Source: CBDVBD01 sp965372135 (GTDB lineage: Bacteria; Electryoneota; RPQS01; CBDVBD01). From it: a stretch of 21,999 bases of DNA. The stretch is taken from positions 1 to 21,999 of the forward strand of contig CBDVBD010000040.1 in assembly GCA_965372135.1 (NCBI GenBank), in the 5' to 3' direction. Both the position numbers and the translations under genes were made by a program. The notes beneath the pieces were generated by a model. It was not told the DNA's origin and made no database searches. It was given only the letters and a program-made list of their open reading frames with translations. Numbering within the stretch: position 1 is the first letter of the stretch; each line of letters opens with the position of its first letter. Shown piece after piece: positions 14,721 through 21,999 of the stretch.

Positions 14721-16922
14721 ATGAAAACCAATTTCATACACGTCATAGCGTTGATCGCCGTCCTGATCACTCCCCGTGCAACTCTGTCACAGGGCTGGAA
14801 TGTGGAGTTAGTCGGTTCCTATTATGACCTGTGGAGCAATGCAGAATCCATTGCTGTGTCCAGTAATTATGCCTATGTTACCACCTCCTCCACCGGCTTG
14901 CGTGTGGTTGACATTTCCGATCAAACCAACCCAGTCGAGGTTGGATACTGCAACATACCGGGCGATGCTTTAAGTGTCGCTGTGTCAGTCAACCAAGCCT
15001 ATGTGACTTGTCAGCAAGGTGAAGTGCTCATCTATGATGTTTCAGATCCCACCAATCCAAACATAGTATCCCAACTTGCATTACCCGGAGTCGCTCATAA
15101 AGGCGTTATTTCCGGTGATTATCTGTATGTTGCCAATGATACCAGCGGTCTTCAGATCATTGATGTATCAAATCCCTATTCGCCGGCTGTTATCAGTTCA
15201 CTCCCTACCAGCAGCTACGTCAAGGATATTGACATCGAAGGGGATTATGCCTACCTCGCCGCATCATTTACAGGCTTACGTGTCATCGACATTTCCGATC
15301 CTTACAATCCAATCGAAATCGCTGCTGACTCTTCCGATTTTCATCCCAGCAAAATAGTGGTTGAAGGTTATTATGCTTATATGGTTGATTATTTACAACT
15401 TTTGATTTTTGATATTTCCGATCCTGCGAATCCCACCGAAATTGCCACCTGCTATATTTGTGATGATATACGAGCAATCGATGTCAGTGGCAGTAATGTT
15501 TATATCGCAGTAGCCTATCAGAGCAGTAGCTATAGTATTGGTGGAGCAGGACTAATATTTGTCGATGCTTCGGACCCTAACAATCCCTATTTCAATATAG
15601 CACCTGTTTACCGCAGACAAAGCATAATCAGTGATATAACCATTGGTGGAAATACCGCCTATATTGTGAGTGGGTCGGATGGACTCCGTCTTCTTGATAT
15701 ATCCTCTCCCGCTGATCCACAAGAACTCGGCTGTTACGATACCCCTGGAAATTGCCGTTCTATTGTCACTGCCGGGAATTACGCATATACTGAACATTAT
15801 TCTGCTGGACTGAGAGTCATTGATATCGCTGATCCATCTAATCCTTTCGAAACCACTTCTCTTCAACTCGATCATTCTCTCTGGAAGTTAATTTTGCAGG
15901 ATCATGTCATCTTTTCAACATTAAGCATTTCCTGGGATTCATGTGGATTTGTAGCGATTGATATATCTGATCCCGACCATCCTGCTGAAATCGGCCGTTA
16001 TATCCGTCAATCATATGCGCCTAATTTTAGGTTTGATATCGCTGGTGATTACGCTTATCTGACATTAGATTCGCTTCACGTTCTGAATATTGCAGAGATT
16101 GGCAACATCCACCAGGTTTCCAGTGCCCCATTAGAACACTCTGCTCATGGAGTTGTTATTTCCGGCGATTATTTATATACAAGATATGGAGGCTATTACT
16201 CTGGCACGGCATTCGTTAGAATATATGACCTGTCAGATCCATTTCAGCCGTACGAGATCGGTTCCTGGAACGCGCAGGCATCTCAACTCTCAAGTTTAGC
16301 GGTTTCAGATAATTACGTATTCCTAACAGCAAAATTTGAAGATATTCCGAATTTCATTGTACTCGATGTATCCAAACACTCCAATCCTCAAGAAATCGGT
16401 CGCTGCGAAATTCCCTACGTAGCAAGTAAAATAGTGATTTCCGGAGTACATGCGATTCTCGCAGCCTGGGGATCAGGAATAAGAATCATGGATATATCTG
16501 ATCCCATGGATCCAATCGAAATCGGTTACTACTATACTCCTGGTTCAGCGCGTGATGTGAGCGTGCGTGATACACTTGCATTCGTCGCAGATCAGTATTT
16601 CTTCGAAATTCTCGACATCTCCCAAGCGATCGGAAATCCTCAGAATCCCAAAATTCCGGTATCATTCTCCCTACACCCTGCGTACCCCAATCCTTTTAAT
16701 TCATCCACCGTCTTACCATATTCCATATCCAATGAAGGCAAAATAACTCTCAAAATCTACAACGTTCTTGGACAAAAAGTAGCCGCGCTCTTTGATGGTA
16801 TACAACAACCCGGTCATCACAGTGTTATTTGGGACGCAACCATCGTATCGTCCGGGATCTATTTCGCACAACTAAACGCTACCAATCACACCAAAACCAT
16901 TAAAATGTTGCTGTTAAAATAG
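14721..16922 (+). CDS. LVIVD-repeat secreted protein, paralogue 2
   Basis: A 733-residue protein from the ATG at 14721, chosen because GGAGGG lies four to five bases upstream. The in-frame TTG at 14703 would place residues ahead of the signal peptide. The signal peptide is about residues 1-23, and the mature start 'SQGWNVELVGS' is shared with the flanking paralogues. Thirteen diverged LVIVD units follow, recognised by 'xVIDISDPxNP'-type cores (RVVDISDQTNP first, RIMDISDPMDP last), plus a final split strand 'YFFEILDISQA'. The T9SS-type sorting domain runs from 'HPAYPNPFNSSTVLPYSIS' to 'KMLLLK'. Several units contain insertions, for example near 'QSSSYSIGGAG' and 'YSGTAF'. It is a probable surface propeller protein of unknown ligand. 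Confidence 0.87.
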   Translation: MKTNFIHVIALIAVLITPRATLSQGWNVELVGSYYDLWSNAESIAVSSNYAYVTTSSTGLRVVDISDQTNPVEVGYCNIPGDALSVAVSVNQAYVTCQQGEVLIYDVSDPTNPNIVSQLALPGVAHKGVISGDYLYVANDTSGLQIIDVSNPYSPAVISSLPTSSYVKDIDIEGDYAYLAASFTGLRVIDISDPYNPIEIAADSSDFHPSKIVVEGYYAYMVDYLQLLIFDISDPANPTEIATCYICDDIRAIDVSGSNVYIAVAYQSSSYSIGGAGLIFVDASDPNNPYFNIAPVYRRQSIISDITIGGNTAYIVSGSDGLRLLDISSPADPQELGCYDTPGNCRSIVTAGNYAYTEHYSAGLRVIDIADPSNPFETTSLQLDHSLWKLILQDHVIFSTLSISWDSCGFVAIDISDPDHPAEIGRYIRQSYAPNFRFDIAGDYAYLTLDSLHVLNIAEIGNIHQVSSAPLEHSAHGVVISGDYLYTRYGGYYSGTAFVRIYDLSDPFQPYEIGSWNAQASQLSSLAVSDNYVFLTAKFEDIPNFIVLDVSKHSNPQEIGRCEIPYVASKIVISGVHAILAAWGSGIRIMDISDPMDPIEIGYYYTPGSARDVSVRDTLAFVADQYFFEILDISQAIGNPQNPKIPVSFSLHPAYPNPFNSSTVLPYSISNEGKITLKIYNVLGQKVAALFDGIQQPGHHSVIWDATIVSSGIYFAQLNATNHTKTIKMLLLK

Positions 16923-16973
16923 GCTCAAAATTATTTCTAGAGAATATGTTCATTAATACAAATGGAGATCTTT

Positions 16974-17678
16974 ATGCAAAAAAACGCTTCTTGGTTTCAT
17001 AAATGGCAGGTCGTAATCGTAACAATTATGATGTTGCTTGTTGGATTTTCTGACGTAATTGCAGGCGGGAAGGTGGGGATCTACGGAATTCGGATGGTAC
17101 CCTACGGTGAAAATGCCGAAGATTACAGCCGACCGGGTTGGGGTGGAGGAATACATATTGTGGTTCCTGCTCCGCAACTCTCGAATATTCTTGCCGGTGT
17201 AGCGGGATTCGAAATAGTGAATCTATTGAGTGAAACCACCGAGTTCCAGGATGACCTCACCGGATTGAGAGTTGAACAACAAACCAGCCAAGATTACTTC
17301 AGGCTGTATATCGGATCCCAAGTAGGAGGGCACGGTAACGGATTCATTCGACCGCATGTAGGATTGAATGTTGCGTTGGTGTACTATAAGATTTCCACTG
17401 ATGTTGTGGTTCCTGATGACGTCAATCGTGAGAATGAAATTCGGCAGAATTTAAGCAGTGAAGGTCATTTGGTGTTTGGATATGATATCACTCTGGGTAT
17501 CGACTTGAACTTTTCCAATACAGTTGCCCTTGATGGAGGAGTACGATATTTGACAAGTTTTTCGTTACCGCAGCAGCTCGGTGAAGGATCAGAAACCATT
17601 CACCCGCAGTATTTTCAAATCTACTTCGGGATAGGATTTTCATTTCGTATGATTTCCAAAATGAATTATGAGGAATAA
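16974..17678 (+). CDS. Putative outer-membrane beta-barrel protein
   Basis: A 234-residue protein from the ATG at 16974, preferred over the ATG at 16962 because the latter overlaps the GGAG that serves the later start. A long signal peptide is visible (about residues 1-32, hydrophobic 'VVIVTIMMLLVGFSDVIAGG'). The remainder alternates polar and hydrophobic residues as barrel strands do: 'DYFRLYIGSQVGGH', 'RPHVGLNVALVYYKIS', 'HLVFGYDITLGIDLNF', 'VALDGGVRYLTSF', and the terminal 'YFQIYFGIGFSFRM'. It resembles small outer-membrane-protein-like barrels and has no T9SS domain, unlike its neighbours. It could be a porin-like or assembly partner for the neighbouring cargo proteins; that is inference. 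The ORF stops at 17678, just before a fragment of a sorting domain. Confidence 0.7.
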   Translation: MQKNASWFHKWQVVIVTIMMLLVGFSDVIAGGKVGIYGIRMVPYGENAEDYSRPGWGGGIHIVVPAPQLSNILAGVAGFEIVNLLSETTEFQDDLTGLRVEQQTSQDYFRLYIGSQVGGHGNGFIRPHVGLNVALVYYKISTDVVVPDDVNRENEIRQNLSSEGHLVFGYDITLGIDLNFSNTVALDGGVRYLTSFSLPQQLGEGSETIHPQYFQIYFGIGFSFRMISKMNYEE

Positions 17679-17686
17679 GTTTCCCT

Positions 17687-17761
17687 TACCACCATGATAC
17701 TCTCGGTCAGCTCAAGTCAGGTAGTAACATTCAGACTATTAAAATGGTGTTCATGAAATAA
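17687..17761 (+). pseudogene. Remnant of a T9SS-type sorting domain tail
   Basis: Reading codons up to the TAA at 17759-17761 gives 'LGQLKSGSNIQTIKMVFMK' then stop. This matches the last residues of the LVIVD paralogues ('HLQSGNHTKTIKMVLMK') nearly position for position. No start codon or upstream body belongs to this frame, which begins only nine bases after the barrel gene ends. It is best read as the 3' end of a deleted sixth sorting-domain gene. Confidence 0.7.
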
Positions 17762-17795
17762 TTTTCTCTCCACCTCTCTACACAAGGATTTTACT

Positions 17796-19943
17796 ATGCA
17801 AAAAACCCTGGGAATCACTATTTTGTCAGTTTTTGCATTGCTGTGTTTGGTTAATTCTGCGCAATCCATCGTGACTTCATCAACCGCCGATGAGGTTTCG
17901 AGTTTATTGCAGCAGTACAACCGTCAAATCATCCCAGATGTGATGGGATTCGTTAATGTAGCAGAGTCTTCGGGTGATATCCCCAAACAATATATCTTAC
18001 AGTTAGATGATTACACCTTGCTGGCTCCATGGCCGGTGACGGTAGCGGGAAACTCTTTTGAGGGGGGAATTTGTGTTAATATCGACGCCGATCCAGAGCT
18101 GGAAATCATATACAATACCTGGTTCACTGTGCATGCCTGGAACCTCGATACCACCGATGTTCCGGGATGGCCTCAGACACTACCGCACGCTGCGGAAGGT
18201 GCGCCAGCCTTCGGTGATATCGATGGTGATGGCGTTCCGGAAATCGTAGTGGGCGCAACATACACTATGACCAATGGTGCGATATATGCTTTCGAATTAG
18301 ATGGTACCCCGGTCACCGGATTCCCTATCAACCATGGTTATGCTTCCCGGACCGTAGTATTGGCAGACCTCGACGGCGATAATGACCTGGAGATTATCAC
18401 CAACAAAAGAATGTGGCCTTTGGGCGAACAATGGGTTTATAACGGCGACGGCACGGTCTATCCCGGCTGGCCCCAACCCTTGGCACATGTGCCAGCCTCC
18501 AGTGCAGCCGTGGGTGACATCACCGGTGACGGGGTTCCAGAAATCATAGGAGAATCCTACGATGCGTTGTACGCCTGGGATACCAGCGGTAACCTATTAG
18601 CCGGTTTTCCCTTTTTCATGCCCTTTGGGGCTGTTAATTCCTATTCCTCGCCAGTGCTGGTGGACCTGGATGGAGACAGTCTCCGGGAAATCGTGTTCGG
18701 AACTCATATTTTGGGAGGCGGAGGCTATGTATTTGTCCTGAACCATGACGGCACCGAAATGCCCGGATGGCCCCGGTTCACCAATTACTGGATCTATGGT
18801 CCCCCTGCAGTGGGATATATCGATGCCGACAGCATCCTGGATGTTGTGGTGGGGGATCAGGTTTTGAGTCCCTCGCCGACGGACTACATCTATGGGTGGA
18901 ACGCTAACGGTCAGGTGTTACCCGGTTTCCCGATTGGACCGATCAATGCCATCAACAACCAGGTGGCTTTAGCGGATCTTGACAACGATGGCATGACAGA
19001 ACTTTTGGTCGATGACAACACCGGACCTAACGGAATCTACCTCGCGTTTAATCATGACGGTACTCTCGTGACCGGATTTCCCCTTCAAGTGGTGGGATCT
19101 AGCTTCTTCAACATGCCCTGCTTAGTCGATCTCGATCATGACGGTTTCATGAATATCGTCGGTGGCAGCCGGTATGAATCGACCAATGCAAAAATCTATG
19201 TGTGGACCTCGGATGTTCCATACAATGAAGCGTCGATCCAGATCCCGGTTTGGCAATACAACAATCGCCACGATGGAGTAGTCCCTTTAGAAGTTTATGT
19301 TCTTCCAGAAGTGGAAGTCACATTAACACCCCACAACCCGCCAATTCAAATCCCGGTATCCGGTGACACCTTCGATTTCACGTTCAGAATCGACTATTTA
19401 GGAACGGCTTCTGAGCCTTTCGACGGTTGGATGATGATTATGGATCTCGATTCGGTGTGGACAGGTCCAGTTATGGAGTTCGAATTACCTCCGCAGGGAA
19501 CGGGTACTTACTCTGAGTTCGATTCCATGTACACGGTCGAAGCCGGGCTTGACACTGGTATGTATGTTTTCGAAACCCGGGTGGGATACTATCCCGATGA
19601 TGTTTGGGATACCGACGCCTTCACGTTTGAAATCATAGATACTACTTCTAATGTTCCCGATTATAGTGTAACAACGCCCCGTGATTTCGTACTATATCCT
19701 GCTTTCCCCAATCCTTTTAATCCGACAACCACCCTATCATTCTCAATACCGGTAGCGGCCAATGTCAGCTTAAAAGTCTACGACATTAACGGTCGGTATG
19801 TCAAAACTTTATTAAACAATCGGCAGCGAGCAGGAATACATAAAGTTCGCTTTGACGGCGGCGGTCTGTCATCCGGAATCTATTTTTACGAGCTGAAAAC
19901 CGCTGATTTCCAAGCTATCAACAAGATGATACTATTAAAATAG
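17796..19943 (+). CDS. FG-GAP/VCBS-type propeller protein with Ig-like module and T9SS-type C-terminal domain
   Basis: A 715-residue protein with a signal peptide at about residues 1-25. Residues about 75-490 carry eight calcium-loop-like repeats of FG-GAP/VCBS (integrin-alpha-like) type: NIDADPELEI, DIDGDGVPEI, DLDGDNDLEI, DITGDGVPEI, DLDGDSLREI, YIDADSILDV, DLDNDGMTEL and DLDHDGFMNI. These often sit beside 'GWPQ' or 'GFP' turns. Residues about 505-625 form an Ig-like module ('PFDGWMMIMDLDSVWTGPVMEF', 'VWDTDAFTFEI') nearly identical to that of the protein at 10913-12484. The sorting domain 'YPAFPNPFNPTTTLSFSIP' to 'KMILLK' follows. AAGGA precedes the ATG by seven bases. It likely acts as a calcium-stabilised surface protein; the binding target is unknown. 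Confidence 0.88.
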   Translation: MQKTLGITILSVFALLCLVNSAQSIVTSSTADEVSSLLQQYNRQIIPDVMGFVNVAESSGDIPKQYILQLDDYTLLAPWPVTVAGNSFEGGICVNIDADPELEIIYNTWFTVHAWNLDTTDVPGWPQTLPHAAEGAPAFGDIDGDGVPEIVVGATYTMTNGAIYAFELDGTPVTGFPINHGYASRTVVLADLDGDNDLEIITNKRMWPLGEQWVYNGDGTVYPGWPQPLAHVPASSAAVGDITGDGVPEIIGESYDALYAWDTSGNLLAGFPFFMPFGAVNSYSSPVLVDLDGDSLREIVFGTHILGGGGYVFVLNHDGTEMPGWPRFTNYWIYGPPAVGYIDADSILDVVVGDQVLSPSPTDYIYGWNANGQVLPGFPIGPINAINNQVALADLDNDGMTELLVDDNTGPNGIYLAFNHDGTLVTGFPLQVVGSSFFNMPCLVDLDHDGFMNIVGGSRYESTNAKIYVWTSDVPYNEASIQIPVWQYNNRHDGVVPLEVYVLPEVEVTLTPHNPPIQIPVSGDTFDFTFRIDYLGTASEPFDGWMMIMDLDSVWTGPVMEFELPPQGTGTYSEFDSMYTVEAGLDTGMYVFETRVGYYPDDVWDTDAFTFEIIDTTSNVPDYSVTTPRDFVLYPAFPNPFNPTTTLSFSIPVAANVSLKVYDINGRYVKTLLNNRQRAGIHKVRFDGGGLSSGIYFYELKTADFQAINKMILLK

Positions 19944-20011
19944 GTACTCAAACTAACCGATAGAATTAATGTAAGCTTGGTCAAGTTTAACAAAGAGAGA
20001 GGGTAAGAATC

Positions 20012-21999
20012 ATGAAGCGAATCCCAGTTTTCGTAGTGACCATCGCGTTACTTTTGGCACTTTCCGTTCCGGCTTTCTCCCAAGGTTGGAATGTGGAACT
20101 GGTCGGTTCCTGCTATAACTTATGGGACCTTCCTAAGTCCTTGGTTGTATGCGGAAATTATGCCTATGTGGTATCGCATGAATCCGGACTACGAATCGTA
20201 GACATCTCTGACCCAAACGACCCTGTTGAAGTTGGTTATTGTAACACAACAGGGAAAGCCAATAATGTTGCTGTTTCAGGTGATGTTGCCTATGTTGGTA
20301 ATTGGCAGGATGACTCTTTGTATATCATCGATATTTCAGAGCCCGAAAGTCCATATATTTCAACTACTGTCATTCTACCAAGATTTCCCAGTAACATGAA
20401 CACTTTAGGGGATTATCTTTATATCACAGTTGGATCCGAGGGATTACTTATCTTCGATATTTCTAATCCTATCCAACCGACAAATATTAATACATATATC
20501 ACTGGTGATTATGCCCAGGATGTTATTGCAGTTGGAGATTATGCTTATTTGACATCATCATCCGGTCTCCATGTATTAGATATTTCAGACCCATTCAACA
20601 TATTCCAAACTGGTATCGACTCCTCTGTGACCGACGCTGGTCAAATAGTTGTTTCGGGTGAGTACGCTTATATCACTGGTCAATCTGGCAGATTGATGGT
20701 AGTAAACATCTCAAACCCCTCGAATCCGTATCTTATCGGTTCCTGCAATACTTCCGGACAAAACCGTGGCATCGACGCCAGCGGAACCAATGTTTTTATT
20801 GCATTTGACTACGGTATGGTCGGAGGACCTAACCATGGCGGATTAATTGTGATTGACGCTTCAGACCCATACAATCCCTATGAAGCGATAATATACAGTA
20901 TGCCAAGCACCTCCACTGATGTAACTATTGTTGATAATACCGCCTTTGTAACTAATTGGTCAAGTGGTTTACATGTCATTGATATATCTACACCCATCGA
21001 CCCGGAAGAAATTGGACGCTTTGATTCTCCATCGCCAATCAAAGACATCGCCACCACTTCGAATTACGCCTTTACTGCACTTGGAACCGAGTTGAGAATT
21101 CTGGATGTTTCCAATCCCTCCGCTCCGTATGAAATAGGAATCTATCCCATTACAAGTTCATATTCGACCAGCGAACCGATTACCGTAATCACGATATCCG
21201 ATCATTTTCTGTATGTAGGCTATAGCAATTATTGTTCTTTTGGTGGAATTCTCTCCATCGACATCTCCGATCCCCATAACTTGCTCGAAATTGGTCGGAA
21301 TGAATCCGATTTCATGATTGTTGAAGAACTAATCATATTTGACAACTTAGGGTATGCCAATACCGGGGGAGCTATTACGATCATGAATATGTCGAACCCG
21401 TCAAGCATAGAAGTTATTTCAGTCTGTGATGCAAGTGATGAAATGATAAGAGATATTGCAGTGTCAACTGATCAAAATTATATATACATAGCAGCGCTAA
21501 CTAAGATGCCTATCGTAGACATTTCCGATCCCAACAATCCATTCGTAGCAGCTTTATATGATCCAATTGGTAGTACATATGGTGCTGCTTATTTTGATCA
21601 TTATGTCTATTTTACCCTTCGCTACTCGGATACTACTAATTTTGTTGTTTTTGACGTGTCGGATCCGATTAATCCTCAGGAAGTTGGTTCCTGTGAAATT
21701 CCTGGTCCTGCCGGGGAAATTGAGGTGTGTGGGTACTACGCTTTCCTCGCGGATGGAAGCGCCGGCATACGAGTAATAGATGTATCCAACCCCTCTAATC
21801 CTACAGAAACCGGTTACTACGATACACCGGGTGTTGCGATTGGGATGGAAATTTGTGATTCCTATGCCTATGTTAACGACAGATACTTCTTTGAGATTCT
21901 CGATGTTTCTCAGGCAATTCCAAGCCCACAACCACCGAAAATCACAAATACATTTTATTTACATCCCGCATATCCAAACACATTTAAACAAAGTGCAAC
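20012..21999 (+). CDS. LVIVD-repeat secreted protein, paralogue 3 (partial)
   Basis: From the ATG at 20012 (GAGGG about ten bases upstream) the frame stays open to the window edge: 662 codons and part of another. It has a signal peptide of about 24 residues, then 'SQGWNVELVGS' as in paralogues 1 and 2. It shows 13 diverged LVIVD units (first RIVDISDPNDP, last RVIDVSNPSNP), then the split closing strand 'YFFEILDVSQA'. It ends in the first residues of a sorting domain, 'FYLHPAYPNTFKQSAT'. The usual 'YPNPFN' is altered here to 'YPNTFK', so the domain may be diverged, or the end of the gene may differ beyond the window. Organisation is otherwise as in paralogue 2, whose mature start and final strand it matches most closely. 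Confidence 0.85.
   Translation, partial: MKRIPVFVVTIALLLALSVPAFSQGWNVELVGSCYNLWDLPKSLVVCGNYAYVVSHESGLRIVDISDPNDPVEVGYCNTTGKANNVAVSGDVAYVGNWQDDSLYIIDISEPESPYISTTVILPRFPSNMNTLGDYLYITVGSEGLLIFDISNPIQPTNINTYITGDYAQDVIAVGDYAYLTSSSGLHVLDISDPFNIFQTGIDSSVTDAGQIVVSGEYAYITGQSGRLMVVNISNPSNPYLIGSCNTSGQNRGIDASGTNVFIAFDYGMVGGPNHGGLIVIDASDPYNPYEAIIYSMPSTSTDVTIVDNTAFVTNWSSGLHVIDISTPIDPEEIGRFDSPSPIKDIATTSNYAFTALGTELRILDVSNPSAPYEIGIYPITSSYSTSEPITVITISDHFLYVGYSNYCSFGGILSIDISDPHNLLEIGRNESDFMIVEELIIFDNLGYANTGGAITIMNMSNPSSIEVISVCDASDEMIRDIAVSTDQNYIYIAALTKMPIVDISDPNNPFVAALYDPIGSTYGAAYFDHYVYFTLRYSDTTNFVVFDVSDPINPQEVGSCEIPGPAGEIEVCGYYAFLADGSAGIRVIDVSNPSNPTETGYYDTPGVAIGMEICDSYAYVNDRYFFEILDVSQAIPSPQPPKITNTFYLHPAYPNTFKQSA

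Noticed and set aside
1..21999. tRNA, rRNA, transposase genes or attachment sites
   Set aside because: I looked for these on both strands and saw none. The search was by eye, so a small RNA gene could be missed.

Overview
The window looks like chromosomal DNA of a bacterium of the FCB superphylum (Fibrobacteres-Chlorobi-Bacteroidetes), probably an uncultured lineage of the KSB1, Zixibacteria, Marinimicrobia or Latescibacteria kind. The argument is by inference. At least five secreted proteins end in the 'YPNPFN ... GIYF ... KMxLxK' tail typical of type IX secretion (T9SS) cargo, and three are LVIVD-repeat proteins of a kind common in those phyla. Many genes have clear GGAGG-type ribosome binding sites, which argues against Bacteroidota proper.

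The window has two halves that diverge from a 415-bp regulatory region (8603-9017). The left half (1-8602) is entirely on the minus strand. In transcription order it holds hutU (urocanate hydratase), a YjbQ-family protein, a lipoprotein, a small two-helix membrane protein, a response-regulator receiver domain fused to membrane helices, a small zinc-ribbon-like protein, a PD-(D/E)XK-like nuclease, hutI (imidazolonepropionase), a DUF72/YecE protein and a GAF-domain protein cut by the window edge. HutU and HutI catalyse steps 2 and 3 of histidine degradation. No hutH, and no gene for the later steps, is present. Spacers in this half carry short palindromic REP-like hairpins. One appears to have inserted in frame into hutI, and another supplies the hutI stop codon.

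The right half (9018-21999) is one close-packed plus-strand gene series, probably an operon. It holds two right-handed beta-helix proteins, two complete LVIVD-repeat proteins, an outer-membrane beta-barrel-like protein, an FG-GAP/VCBS propeller protein and a third LVIVD protein that runs off the window. All but the barrel protein carry, or begin to carry, the T9SS-type C-terminal domain. A 25-codon remnant of another such domain sits behind the barrel gene. The three LVIVD proteins each show 13 complete repeats plus one split between the two ends, which suggests 14 propeller blades. No secretion machinery is encoded here, so this is a cargo cluster.

No tRNA, rRNA, CRISPR array or transposase gene was seen.
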